Part shown: positions 12,601 through 24,592 of the stretch, piece after piece
Layout of the letters: the number at the start of each line of letters is the position of its first letter
Position numbering within the stretch: position 1 is the first letter of the stretch
NCBI RefSeq assembly: GCF_008831285.2
Contig: NC_045140.1
Coordinates: 18,164,370-18,228,369 of the forward strand
Direction: 5' to 3'
DNA: 64,000 nt
Origin: Nymphaea colorata
Taxonomy: Eukaryota > Streptophyta > Magnoliopsida > Nymphaeales > Nymphaeaceae
Program-made: the position numbers and the translations under genes
Notes under the pieces: model-generated
The model's input: the letters and a program-made list of their open reading frames with translations, nothing else
What the model was told of the DNA's origin: nothing
The model's database searches: none

Positions 12601-12889
12601 ACACGATTCTGCGAACCTTCTGAGTTGGTGATCACCAGTACCTCCTAAGACAATTTCTCTATACATTACGCTAAAAAGGAACATGAATTATAACCATCGA
12701 AGCGTGTGCTTGTGTTTATGGTGTACATGTGTATGCGTGAGAGTGGGGGAGAGAGAGAGAGAGAGAGAAGATGAAAAGGAAAGGAACCTGGTGAGAATAA
12801 GAACAGTAGGAGACGGCTCCACAACCACCGCAGCGTCTCGTTGCAGGCCCCGTGCAGGGAGTCCCCATTCCTTTTGCTGCACACTCCAT
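6649..12889 (-). CDS. MYND zinc-finger protein with MSS51-like C-terminal domain
   Basis: Reconstructed on the minus strand as 11 exons: 12788-12889, 11613-11726, 11311-11429, 10889-10935 (tentative), 9886-9986, 9711-9795, 9461-9569, 7934-8096, 7438-7509, 6837-6950, 6649-6741. All junctions are GT-AG, the reading phase is kept throughout, and the product is 372 residues. The N-terminus (MECAAKGMGTPC) and RRCGGCG, YCSYSHQ and ISHWDEHKEEC form a MYND-type zinc finger: Cys3, Cys12, Cys20, Cys23, Cys29, His33, His41, Cys45. The zinc position usually written CQ is HQ here. Later exons carry SSWKEYYKWRSLPL, SPVALLLHW, FGELRVLFPG, LWRGFYHDRFRDIV, IVGPNAGIAAYASW, FSDYSEEAANLA and the C-terminal PCFSNCFFFGM, all typical of plant proteins with the mitochondrial splicing suppressor 51-like C-terminal domain. 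The biochemical role of plant members is not established. The tentative 47-bp exon restores phase between exons 3 and 5 but has a weak acceptor tract. Confidence 0.88.
8765..9180 (+). mobile_element. Candidate tRNA-derived SINE in an intron of the MYND/MSS51 gene
   Basis: A box-A-like tggctccaacggtt (about 8772) is followed some 45 bases later by a box-B-like gagttcaaaac (8825), the spacing of a tRNA-derived polymerase III promoter. The next 350 bases are less AT-rich than the surrounding intron. The 3' boundary and family are uncertain. The element lies on the strand opposite to the host gene. Confidence 0.4.
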
Positions 12890-14763
12890 GTTCTTCTACC
12901 GCGTCTTCTACTTCTTCCTGCTGAAGGAGGCCCCCTCTGCTCTCCCTCTCACAGTCTCACCCTCTCCCCAACACGCCCAAGTACGCCAAGCCGGTTCGGA
13001 TGAACTAACATCACCAGATGACACCCCGGATGGTTCTACCGGATCTCTACAAACGCAAAGGGGTAGGATCATGTATAAGAAATTATTTCAAGCATTAAGG
13101 CTTACACAATTGCGAGTTCCCCTAGTTCGCATCAAAACCGAAGGTGGCATTTGATCTGACGTCATGGGTGACAAGAAATTCATGGTAAAATGTTTAGTTT
13201 ATCATATTTTAAGACAAGCTAAAGATTCACACTTGATTTTTTTTTTTTAACCTTTTTGTATAAAGAAAATGTCTGATTTAAGACGTAAAGGGGAGGGTTT
13301 GATCTTAAATCTATAGACTTCAAATCACGAGGATCTTAGATCGGGCAATCAGATGCCGCTATTCAGAAACAAGGGGGGGAAAGGGTCTAAATTCCATTAA
13401 ACACGACATGTTTCCCATAGTATTCAAGATATGTTACTGCTGCTGCTAAGATTATTCAGATCTACACCTCGTCCAATTCATTTGCAAAAATGTCGTGTAA
13501 TTCGAACTTGATCGACTATCAGCCTAGGCTTGACGGGGCCCTGTGGTATGCAGAGGGCACAACAACTGCTTCACCCGATAATGGCAAAAAATGTCTTCGT
13601 TGTTTGTAAGATTACAGCAATGTGGTCAAAGTCTGCCAATTCAATTCAAATTTGTAGCAAATAAATTTTATTCGCATGCATAGAAAGGTGTCATCATATG
13701 CTATTTATTTTTCACTATTTTTTAATAATTCTAACTGCTTTCACATTTCTGATTTACCTTCTTGTTTATGATTTGCATCATTTGAGTTACATCCAATTTT
13801 TTTCACTGAAGCAATAGTATGGCTGATTCAATTCAGTTTTCCCATTATAATGACATCATAGATTCATATTACAAAATTTACATGGCATTTGTAATTAAAA
13901 TCCATGTTCGTGAAAGAAATAATTCTAAAACTGAAATGGTACACTTGTACCAAGAAAGGAAAAGCTTCTGGTATTCTTCAAGCAAGAAATGCGTTTTTGA
14001 ACTTCGACATATCTTTTCCCTAGCTAACATGATTTCTTTAACGTAATTTCTATGTTCTAAGAGAGTTGATCCATACTTGGTGAATTGTCACGCGCATGAA
14101 TTTAAAAGTGGCTGCTTAGAGAAAACCTTGAGGTTCCCGCATACCAACAGAAATATGCAGCTCTAAAATTTGTACTTGCAAAATGGTCCAGCGTTTTACT
14201 TTACTCAGTATCCAATAATGGGATTTTGGTTAAGCTACATGTCAGACAACAGCAATGCAGCACTCAAATCAAGATCAACATTCTTGAACATTGACTCAAA
14301 ATTCAGACTGAGTTGCAGCCTCAAACCCTTCTCTCACTCTCTAACACAATTAACATGAATAGTGAGGTTCCGGTGGCAAGCAGAACATCAGCTTGGACAA
14401 GCACACGAACAACATGCGGAAATTGCAGTAAACTTAACCAGTTAAATTGAGAAATATAAATTAAAGTTTCATCTTCCTTTGATGGAAGAATTACAAGCGG
14501 GAAAGTTAACCTTAGCCATGGGTGTCAATATCATACAAACCAAGCGTTTGATTACACATGAGCTAAGATAAACCTTACATGACTTATTCAAAATGGACCG
14601 AAACTTGCGGAGTTAGGCAACAGCTGTTGCAATGACAACAATCATGGCTGCACAAGACCGACAACATGCCATCAATAAGAAGCATATTAGCCTTGTTAAC
14701 AATAAATATAATGATACAATATATTGCTCCTGAACAGATGTACACTGATGTTTAAACTTGAAG
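12890..14763. other. Spacer between MYND/MSS51 promoter and DEL 3' end
   Basis: The first few hundred bases should hold the MYND/MSS51 promoter; no clear TATA box was seen. A MITE remnant sits at 13262-13360. The remainder is AT-rich with no supported gene. Confidence 0.45.
13262..13360. mobile_element. Remnant of the MITE-like family seen at 51858-52252
   Basis: The stretch with ggggagggtttgatcttaaa, a 'ctcaaatcacgaggatcttaga'-like continuation and 'gatcgggcaatcaga' parallels the right half of the 51.9-52.3 kb element (agggggtccaaccttaaatc, then ctcaaatcacagcatgtctg). The ends are not clearly preserved here. Confidence 0.45.
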
Positions 14764-14928
14764 TTAGGAAGAATGCAGATGAGACCGGTCGCCTCCTCCA
14801 GAGGCCACTTGAGCATACCATGATTGCCAGGCTTCCAGATAGTGGGAGAACAGATCACTCAAAGCTGAGAAAAGAAAATTAACCACTATTTATTTTTTGC
14901 ACCTTGCACAAAATAATATATATATATC

Positions 14929-14977
<49 letters not shown>

Positions 14978-17900
14978 TTTTTCAGGTATTTATGTGTTAA
15001 ACAAGTATTTTTAACATACGTATCTGCAATGAGGTACTACATGTGCATGCACAAGCACGCATATATGTGTGAGGGTGTGTCTGTCAAGAAAACCAAGAGA
15101 AACCACCTTGTTTGCTTGCCAAATTCCCAAGTGAAGCTTAGGGTCAGCCAATGGCAAGTCATTCTATTATTGCCTTTTGGAAATACCCAATTTGATACTT
15201 TTGACCTTGAGGAAAGACGCACTTCAGTTTGGCCTAGAAGAAGCCCTCTAGGACCATCTGCAGATCTATCAGAGTAATTTTTCTTATATATTGTAAGTAC
15301 ATTAGCTTGGAATACTTGAACTTACAATCGAATAATTGAGAACACAGGACCATCATTGTCATGATAAGGTCCTGGTAGAGATCTTGTCATCAACACCATT
15401 ATATATTGACCTACATAGTTTGCACAACTAGTATAGATTATGTATTTGACGTCATGATGCTGCAAGAATGTCTATGCACCTACATACGAAGGCGGCCGCT
15501 CTTAAAATAAGTCAACTAAACATGGCATGAAGGATCTAGGCTTCACTGCAATGATTATCTGTAGTTAAAAATCAATTTAGGAAAAAAGACAATTGCGAAC
15601 TCTCTACTATCGGTTTGAGAGCTAAAATTAGGTGAACTTCATCGAACACGTATTAGAATCTAGGATAAAGCTCTAAGTCCTTGTCTATCGTCCTCAATAC
15701 CAACAGAACACGGAACTAATTGAGACAATGTACGAAAGAGGTTCAGGTTCAAAAGACTGCCTTACAGTGTTTCCTTTTAACAATAAATAAAAAATGGAGG
15801 TGGAACCGCACTCAACCTTTAGCAATAAACTAAGCTGTTCTACATGCATGGGCAGCCAAAATCCATTCAAACATTCTGAAAAAGGAAAGTTTCATTGCCA
15901 TTACTTCTTACCTTGATTCTTGTACTGGGGAAAGAATGAAGCGGCCAATGCGTCCCAGTCTTGTGCTCCTTTTGAACTGCTCTCCGAGTTCTTCTGAGCT
16001 ACGCAGACAGGTGAAAAGGGCCCATAAACAAACCCCTTGGAGGAAATGTTCTCCTTTTGCTGCTCATACTTTTGGCAGTACTGTTGCTGTTGTGACTGCT
16101 TCCGTGCTTTGTCATCACTAACTTCCAAATTCACCACATTTTCTCTCCTAGGTTTAAGCGCGTGAATTCCTGAAAACAATTTTCTCCTTTTTGCATCAAT
16201 ATCTGTATTTGGGCAAAGCTCTGTTCCAAACTCCCGCTTCTTAGCGTCCCCCTTGGGAATATCGGAGAAAATAGCATGAGAAGAATCCTTCTCAGATTTT
16301 TCATCAACCCCCAGCCATCTAAATGCAGGCTTTCTGGTCACAGAATGGTGTGTCTGTATAAAAAGAGAAATTAAATTGTAAGGCAATGTGTATAAAATCA
16401 TCTGTCTGCACTAAATCCACGGTAATTTCACCTTCTCAATGAGATTCATGGATGATAATACATTTGCGATGTCGTATAGTCTTCTCACTTTTGCTGCAGT
16501 TTGCAAACAGAAAAATTAAACCACAATATTTGATTTTCTGCAATTTGAACAGGTGGAAGGAGACAAGTAGCAGTCATATTAAAAGAAAATTTGAGGAGAG
16601 AGTTGGTTCAAGAATTACTACTCCTCAGTTGCAAAGAATCACTCGCTTCTCCGAGTAAAAGAACTGCTGCCTCTTCAAGCGAGACAATCTCGGCCTGGAA
16701 AATTCACATAATGATAAACTGCCGCATCCCAAGTTTATAAAAAATATTGAATAGAAAAGGAAAGCAACATAGCAGAAAGCTTACCTTCGAACTAAGAAAT
16801 AGTTTAACAAAATTCTGAGTAAGAAGACCCAGAGATTTCTCCCTTCTACGTTCTGCAATGACCAATAATTCGTTAAATTCAGTAACTAAAAATCCAACAA
16901 TTTTTTTCCTAAAAAAATTGAAATTTGAAGGAATTTGCCCAAGGACAAATTACACCTATCTGAATTCCATTATATACAAATATTTATTCAATAGGCTTGG
17001 TGCTTTAAAAGTGCATGTCGTTCACTCTATCAAGTTATGAACACAAGTGGGTTTCAAGTTACCAGAACACTCACAAACAAATCAAACTTTTCCTTCCTCA
17101 AACATGACGGTCGGAAGAGATTCATCAAATCGAGATGAGGCAACCAAGATTGTTATGCATTCAATTGCTTATAGTTGGTAGCCATCGGAAAACAAATCCC
17201 CGTATAACACTATCCCTTCCAAAGCGCAGCCTCTTAAGTACGTACCTGACTTAATTTTTGTAGAACTCGAATTGGATGTAGCTGGTACCAAAAGCACAGA
17301 GCTGGGACTACACTTAAGTGGAAACTCTTGACTACTGTTAGGGTTAGACGAATTCTCATCTTCTTCATCGTCCGAAATCTTTATTCGAATCACACAATGA
17401 GAAGATAAATACATCAGTAGCATAGAAATAGTCGGTTAATAGTTGGAAAAACCCATAAACAACAACTGGACAACATACCCTGGCGTCATCAGATGCAATG
17501 GGTAGCGTGCTGGTGGACGTTTCTCTTGTCGTTTCGTCCTATACTTGACGAAAAACACCAAGAATGAGAAAACATATGTTAAAAAGGAAAAATCAAAGAC
17601 AAAAAGACTGACACTTAAAGATCCAACAACACCATGATAAATCCATCTGCGAGATTTGTGTGACAAAACCACAGCAGCCTGATCAAACGTGGCTATGGTG
17701 TTAGGCACCCGATCTGGTATTCCAAACCGTTGAATGACTTTGTAATTGTTGTCGTCATAATTTTCTGAAGAGGGCAAAAAAAAAAAAAAAAAAAAAAGAG
17801 GACAGAAGCGAAGTTCGTGGAATACTCTTAATTTTGCCAAGGCCTGTGGTATTCCCCCAAACCCCTTCCAAGAATACTGATTCTTCGCCTTCCTTGCAAG

Positions 17901-18381
17901 AACCTGAAACGAATTAAGGATACAAACCCATGATTCAGAGACTCCGCGACAGAGGGCACCCCAAGAGAAGAAGCAACCTAAAGAAGAACCTGCCAAGAAA
18001 AGAAAAGAAAAAAAATGTATTTACCCCGACGCTCTCCAAAACATTAACAATGTCGTAGATCCGCCGCCTCTCGACGCCTGCCGAAACAAAACTAAGACCA
18101 AATCAGCAACAAGAACCACAACCCAAAAGAAATCCATGAAGTTGGCGATTTACCGAGACGGCTGGCGGCCTCATCCAACCCGACCGATTCAACTCCTTCC
18201 CGATTATACAACGAAAGAAAACTGCAACAACCCCACTGGAACATAAATCACGATGGCATACGCAGAAGGAGAGGGAGGGAAAGAGAGATCAGTACTTCTG
18301 GCACAGTAGGCCTAGGGATTTCTCCTTGCGGTTGTATGTGTAATGGCGAGCGTGCAAATCCTTCGACAAGGAAGAAGACAT
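14764..18381 (-). CDS. DEL-type atypical E2F transcriptional repressor (DP-E2F-like)
   Basis: Eleven exons on the minus strand: 18296-18381, 18154-18221, 18025-18077, 17826-17903, 17479-17538, 17246-17378, 16785-16852, 16622-16694, 16432-16493, 15912-16353, 14764-14864. The phases agree and the product is 407 residues, close to Arabidopsis DEL1. There are two winged-helix DNA-binding domains: residues about 20-83 (EKSLGLLC, NREGVESVGLDEAASRLG, ERRRIYDIVNVLESVGV) and 160-242 (EKSLGLLTQNFVKLF, KVRRLYDIANVLSSMNLIEK, RKPAFRWLG). An acidic SDDEEDEN linker lies between them. No dimerisation, marked-box or Rb-binding region follows, so it should bind E2F sites as a monomer without DP and repress, acting on endocycle or cell-cycle genes in the nucleus. 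The last exon (ALSDLFSHYLEAWQSWY) matches the conserved DEL C-terminus and joins from CAAG|gtaag across a 1,047-base intron. Reading through that donor gives only two more codons before a stop. An extra small exon between 17539 and 17825 cannot be excluded. Confidence 0.93.
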
Positions 18382-18423
18382 CTCCCTGATCAACGCCACC
18401 CACCCCTCGAAGGATCCGCCCAC

Positions 18424-18565
18424 CGAGAAAGAGAGAGAAGGAGGGAGCGGGAGAGAGAGAGAGAGAGATCAGGATTACGGGAAGAAATGAAACAATCTGA
18501 AAACCTGAAGTCGCCGGGCTTTAGAAGCTGGTGAGAGAGAGAGAGAAGGAGGGAGGGAGGGAGGG
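18424..18565. repeat. GA/GGGA-rich microsatellite in the DEL 5' region
   Basis: Runs of (GA)n and (GGGA)n just upstream of the DEL start codon, read as (TC)n in the transcript sense. CT-rich leaders of this kind are common near plant transcription starts and may lie in the 5' UTR. Confidence 0.7.
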
Positions 18566-18607
18566 AGGGAAAAAATTATATATTCAGGGAGAGGCGCGCG
18601 ATGGAGG

Positions 18608-18760
18608 GAAACGGACCGTTAAAAAGGCGCGGCGCGTAATCGAATTCAAAACGTCAGCTTCGGAACCGAAGTTGAGCCTCGGAGTACCAAAACCACCCCT
18701 CCTCCTTTCTTTAATTCTCGTCACGTGGCTGCCCTAGGGTTTCTGACTCTTCCCGCCGGA
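18608..18760 (-). promoter_or_regulatory. DEL upstream region with cell-cycle-type motifs
   Basis: About 230-380 bases upstream of the DEL ATG are: a telo-box (AAACCCTAGG, reverse of 18733-18742), an E2F-like TTCCCGCC (18750-18757, one mismatch from TTTCCCGC), an MSA-like TTTAACGGTCC (reverse of the stretch near 18614-18624), a GC-rich ggcgcggcgcg and a G-box CACGTG (18722-18727). Telo-box, E2F and MSA motifs are typical of plant S-phase and proliferation genes. These are sequence matches only; function is inferred. Confidence 0.4.
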
Positions 18761-19410
18761 CAGATATGGGGTTTGACTCTCACAATGACCGATTGCCCCA
18801 ACCAGTTCGAAATTCTTGTTAGGGCAGGGGAGGGGTGTTTGCGTAATTCGGTTTCATGCGCATCATGTTCTTTCCATATAAATAAAAGGTGTAAACTAAG
18901 GCGCCTTTTTGCAAACCTGTCTGCGCAGTGCTGTTTAAAATAGTGGCAGTCTGGCTGGAGGCGATTTAATTTGCTCCCCAAAAGAAAAATTAAAGCCCTC
19001 TACATCCAAAAAGATATGGAATCAGTTTCAAGGGAGTAGTAACTAATGCATAATGAATCAGTTTGATTCTGCTGCGTGCCATGTGTTGGAGGGAATTGGA
19101 TTTTGGTCGATTGAGAAACTCCAGATAATGTTCTCATCTTCGAGAGATTCAGATCAAAGTTGGGATTTGGATTTGCATGGGTGCTGCTATTTCATGTGTG
19201 GCCATGAGATAGCGTAGACAAGTATTTGTCTCTCTTTCTAACTCTCTTTGGGTGATAGCTACTCGGGGACGTCCCAACATATTGGTAGTTACGTTTATCA
19301 ACATCTCTCCAACTTGTAATGTTATCTGACCCGTTGAGTTGGCTCAAGAATCGCTGAAATGGCTCTGTTGGATAGTTGAATGACTTTGAAAAGTTAGATT
19401 CACCATTCAA

Positions 19411-19412
<2 letters not shown>

Positions 19413-19474
<62 letters not shown>

Positions 19475-19680
19475 GCACACCCACAAACACGAATAACTAG
19501 TGAAGCCTAAGGTATTACTATTAACACAAACACAAAAGGGATATATATATATATATATATAATTTGCACACCCACAGACACGAATAATTCGTGAAGCCCA
19601 AGGTATTACTATAACACACACACACATAAGGGACACAAATAATTACTGGAGCCCAAGGTATTAATGTGCTTACGAAAGTT
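19413..19680. repeat. Imperfect tandem repeat with CT and TA microsatellites
   Basis: A (CT)n(TA)n tract is followed by a block 'atttgcacacccacaaacac ... gaagcctaaggtattac'. The block recurs after a second TA tract at 19541-19561 and again, shortened, near 19635-19675. The unit is about 105-110 bp, present two and a half times. Confidence 0.8.
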
Positions 19681-22600
19681 GGAGGTAGCCACTAGGCGAC
19701 CTTGTCCTCTCTCAAAGCCTGCTTCAGCATGTACTACATACTTGTGTTGGATCTGGCAGCCGCAGGCAGGATTACTTGGATGCGACCCTACCTGGTCCTT
19801 TGTTGCTGGATTTCCCTCAACTTTGGTCCTTTGTAGTTTCCAGTACGTAACACTTTTTAACTTGGAATGATTTTTAAACGAACACAAACTGTTGGGGCGG
19901 CCCTGCTCGCGTTTATACGGTGATGCATAACAATCATTTACAGCAGTACTACTGAGTGCTGTTCAATCCTCATTGATGGCACTGCACTGTTGCCGACGCA
20001 GGCTCTTTTATTTGCCATTCCAGAAGTTGGTGGTTTCGAATATCAAATTTGCTATGGAACTTCAAACGCCTCTTTTCACGTTCCTGACGCTTTCATTAGG
20101 CACACGACAGTTAGTCATGAAAACTTCAATAGATTGCGCTGGTAACTTTCCAACAAGGTGTACAATTCATGGTTTTTTGAGTGGTAAAATCTATTTGTTG
20201 TCAAAGGCCCTGACGACGTGGTTGAGCCTGGTGATGACTAAGGCCAGTGAAGATCAAGAACCAACGACGATCGTCGGCCGGACTGGGTTCACCAGGTAAT
20301 GCCATTTAAAAAAGAAAATTAAACAGATTTAATGTTTATACTAATGTCCAGCCTTTTTTCAAACTATTTTTAAATGTAGAAAAAAAAATCCCGAAATCTC
20401 AATGTTAAGACACTTTAGAAACTTCGTCGAAGTTCCGATGCAACCTGCGGGGGCAAGGGCCCCCTAACCCGCCAAAGTTGAAACTACTAAAACAATCGGC
20501 CAGACAATTAAAAACTCGGTTTGGTTAAACAAGCATCGATTAACTAAGATTTAGGTACCAGCTAGGAAAAAAGTAGGTGAAAATAAAAGTGAAATAACTC
20601 AAATCCTATGATTAGATTAAAAAAATTGAGGCTACGACAACCAGTGGCGGACCATATGTGGCTAGTGTGGGAAACTATTGGTTGTCTCCAACCACTGCTT
20701 ATTGGTAGATTGGTATCCCTTATTCATTTGGTACCCCTTAATCATGCCATTATATATTTGAAGGGTCTTAAGATTTTTTTGAATTAGTGCTCGTTGCTGC
20801 CATCGCCACAAACTATAACCACTCATTCTTTTGACTATCAATAATTTTGACTATCAATAAAGATGACAGAGGTGACAAAACCATGTAAGCATGCCGTCCG
20901 CATTCATTCATAAAAGTACAAGCTTGGAATCCTAATAAACATAGTCTATGACAACGAAACATACATGAATTAGAGGTAAAAGGAATATGCAAGACAACTG
21001 GAACCACTCAACATTTCTCAAACTCCTATTACCTTCCGGGGGGACAGTCAGGTTGAGACCACCAACAAGACATTGATCTGTATTGTTGTGAAAGTTACAT
21101 AAACTGGCGAGCACCGATGATAAATTGCACAATGCATTATAGCAATCTTCAAACTCACAGATGTTGATCTTTTCAAGAAGGTAATGTTTGTCACAGGTGA
21201 AGGCAATGTTTGTCACAGGTGCAATCCCTTTCCGACTACAAATTTAAACACATTGAGCCAACCCACCAGCCAAGGGTGTGGATCCCATGCAGGCTTGACA
21301 CGAGTGCCAGTTTCTGCAATTTCGTAGATTGCCCCCATGACATCCACTTTGTTGCACTAACCAAACACACCCTAGATTGCAACACAATCATGGACGAGCC
21401 ACTCTCAAAGTAGTCCACGAAAGAGACAGAGGGAGGGAGAGAGACAGAGAGGTTAGCAACTTGATCAAGGAATGCTTGGAGAATTCAATGAAGGAAAACA
21501 AATAGGGATAGACATTTGGTGATTTTCTCCACGTTGACCTTCTGGACGATATTTAATGTGCAAACCACATTCCCACCTCATGAACTTGCTTCTAGTTGTC
21601 ATTCGGAGGTCACACCATAAAAGGGGTATTTCAAAAAGTCAACAGCGTTCTTGTTATTTCTTGCTCATGGATATAACCACCAACCATCCCATCCCCAGAT
21701 CACTCTATCATGAACACATAGAGCTACAAATATTCCTGAAAAAATCCACATTTGAAGGGGCGAAGTTGATCATTGGTAGAAACTGGAGAAAGTTCTCAAG
21801 AGATTTTCTTAAATAGATCGTGCACCTTCTGGGCATCCTGGACTCAAAGCAGCACACCATCACCATCATCTAGCAGACATCATTCTCGATAATCTATGCC
21901 CATCAATATGCACTGTGAACAACAAAATAGGTACATGAAAGGAGCACTTCCAATTTTTTAGCTGATCTATCAGAAAGGCAAATCGATGGGAAACTTACAT
22001 ATTCACCAGACAACACAAACCACTAAATTTGACAGAAGAAGGAAATAAAAAAACTATAATAAAAAGATTTCTGATCTGCAAAAGCATCAAATATGTCGCT
22101 GAATGGGCACAAATTTGATATATTGGGAGCAACTCAATAATCATGCTATACCATCAAACCAAGTCAAAACCATACAGTCTTAAGAAAATAAAAGCAGCTT
22201 TGCATCAAATGACACTGCAGAAGGTGGAAAGGTAATAGGAGCAGAGCAGCAGCTAAAAACTATCCAAGAATGAGGGATAAACAGCATATACAAATATTTG
22301 CCATTGTGTAACTGACGCTTGTACAGCTCAATAAATTGTGAAAATCAATGATGTAATGAATAGCTATTGTCTTTCTCCATAAACTGTGCTTACCGTCAAA
22401 GGAGATGACATCAATGGGATCACTTATTTGCTGTTTTTCCCAAAGCAAAAGCCTCATCGCTACAAATGGGGTTTTCATCTACTGGATATAGTAATATTAG
22501 TTGCACCTGTGATGTTCCAATAAGAAGGTCCTCAAAATTTTGTTTAATCAACTCTAGCAACACAATCCATGAGAAGTGGAAAGGTTTGATCTGATACATA

Positions 22601-22822
22601 CAACTTGCTTATGAGCAGCCAAAGTCATTCATAACTGGCGTTGACAGCCAGGCATCTGAAAACCTAAGAGTTGCCAAGTACTGTAAATCCCTTGGGAATG
22701 AACCATAACTGTGAACCATAACCTCATGAGTCATGAGTGCTTAACAAGACAATTTTCAAAAATTGAAAAATGGTGGATAAATTAAGCTTAAGGAGATAAG
22801 AGGAACCCTGGTTGGAACAAGA

Positions 22823-22828
<6 letters not shown>

Positions 22829-22857
<29 letters not shown>
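22829..22857. repeat. (TA)n microsatellite
   Basis: About 14 TA units in a spacer; likely length-polymorphic. Confidence 0.9.
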
Positions 22858-22861
<4 letters not shown>

Positions 22862-24592
22862 AAATTTTTGGTCTGCACTGCATCACATGGTCATCAACAA
22901 TGATGATTTAGGGCATCAGACAGTAGGAAGTATGTCTTCAGAGAAAGGCCTTAACATATATAAAATGGGGTGGATTCAACCTTTCGTTAGGACTTAGGAC
23001 AGACCAACGTTGTCAAAATTGGAAATTGGACACAGGTCATTCAAGAACCTAAAAAGACTAACTGGGACTAGTCAATCTGTTCCAAGTCAATTGAATTATT
23101 TATATCTGAGGGATAAGTTGGCCGACCAATGACTAGACTGACTAATTTCTAGTTTGTTCAAATAGTCACTAGTTTGAAACACAGGCCAATAGACAACTGA
23201 CTCAATCAATTGATTGGACTAGCCAGCTGACTAGTCGGGATTTTGACAACTAAGAGACAAACTACTGAGAAAATGTTTAAAGCAAGGGCCAACATACAGA
23301 AACACTCAAAATCTTCAACAGAATAACTTGTACCAGCTGAAATGATGGTTAAGTAGAAATGGTGGAGGACTGAAACTAATAGTTTGTTCAAAGTTGCTTT
23401 GTTACTAACTTTGAAGAGACCACTTGACCTTTTGAGTGAGTGAAACTTTGATCAGTGATGAATATCTTCTCTTGAAAATACTCTTTGCAGTTTTCAGGTT
23501 AATTGAAGAGCTTACACCTTTTTCTAGTTGATCACGGTGTGCAGTGTACACCTGATTAAGATGCTTAGTTGCACTAAGTTTCAGTTTATGACATGCTGGA
23601 CGTATTACCACCACTGGTGTGGTTTTAGGAGGAATTCTTAAATGCTTGAAGAACAAGAAACGGTTAAGCTACTAATTTAATTATAATAAGGTACCTCAGA
23701 GTTATACCTCAAGCAAATGGAAGATAGTACACCATAGAGTCCATAAATGGCGGTCATTTAATTACAGGAGATTGTCTTCGTCTTTATCCATGTCTTAGCC
23801 ATAATGTCTATAACACAAAAAAGGTTCTTCCTCACTAGAGGGAACCAATTCTTAATGAGAATCACTGGAATTGTAATGTACGGGTAACAGAGAGAGAGAG
23901 AGAGGGGTGGGGATGTGGTGGAAGGAGGTGGCGATCTAACTTATTTCTCCAACATTGTTTAGACCTTGGCCTTCTATCCGGCTGATTTCATTGTGAATTT
24001 TGAAATACTCCAGAGTTTTAGTTTGAGGAAGGGATATTGTTTTGTTTTTAGTTATGCAATTGAAGATAAGAAAGGCAGCCAGTAAATCACAAGACAGTAA
24101 GATACTTTGCAGCCACGTCAGTGTCAAAAGTAATGCTTTGTGCCAAAATAATACTTTTCTGATCAAACAACACTCAACATAAAAAACAACTGCATGAGAT
24201 TATCAGGCGTATAGAATCATATGCTCATACTTAAACATGCAAACATTGTACAATGTGCAGATAGGGCTATGAACGTACAGAAAACTTCTTCATATGCAAT
24301 CCATGGCCAACGAAACCAGTAATGCCAACATAGAACTTTAGGATTCATGGTGTGAGAAACAAAAAGCATCGTGAACCTTATGACCATCATAGAATGAACC
24401 TTATTAACAAACAAAATGAAAACAAACGCCCAGCTTCACGAACGACCATCAGTCGAACCTTAAGCCACAGAAGGAATGAAAAATCTCCAGAACCCACAAT
24501 CGAAGACAACCAGTATTCAACAAAGCCCGTTAAAAAATGAAAAGGGATCAATTCCAGAGAGATATATGAGAGCCATACTCGAAGTCGGGCTT

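Larger units (their letters stand above)
18761..24592. other. Repeat-rich spacer between DEL and mL54
   Basis: Nearly 6 kb without a supported gene. It contains a triplicated block with TA tracts (19413-19680), a TA microsatellite at 22829, a GGGGGCAAGGGCCCCC palindrome-like segment near 20448 and an 'agtggcggacc' transposon-end-like sequence near 20643. Short open frames (for example minus 20932-21216) show no recognisable family. Confidence 0.45.

Noticed and set aside
15901-15911. TAA at 15901 as the true end of the DEL gene
   Set aside because: A strong donor precedes it, and a conserved DEL C-terminal exon with matching phase lies at 14764-14864. Kept only as a possible retained-intron isoform.
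17540-17825. Open frame with ENYDDNN as an extra DEL exon
   Set aside because: No phase-consistent donor and acceptor pair was found, and exons 4 and 5 join cleanly in phase without it.
20932-21216. Cys-rich minus-strand frame
   Set aside because: No family recognised, starts and ends without splice or promoter support, and lies in repeat-rich spacer.
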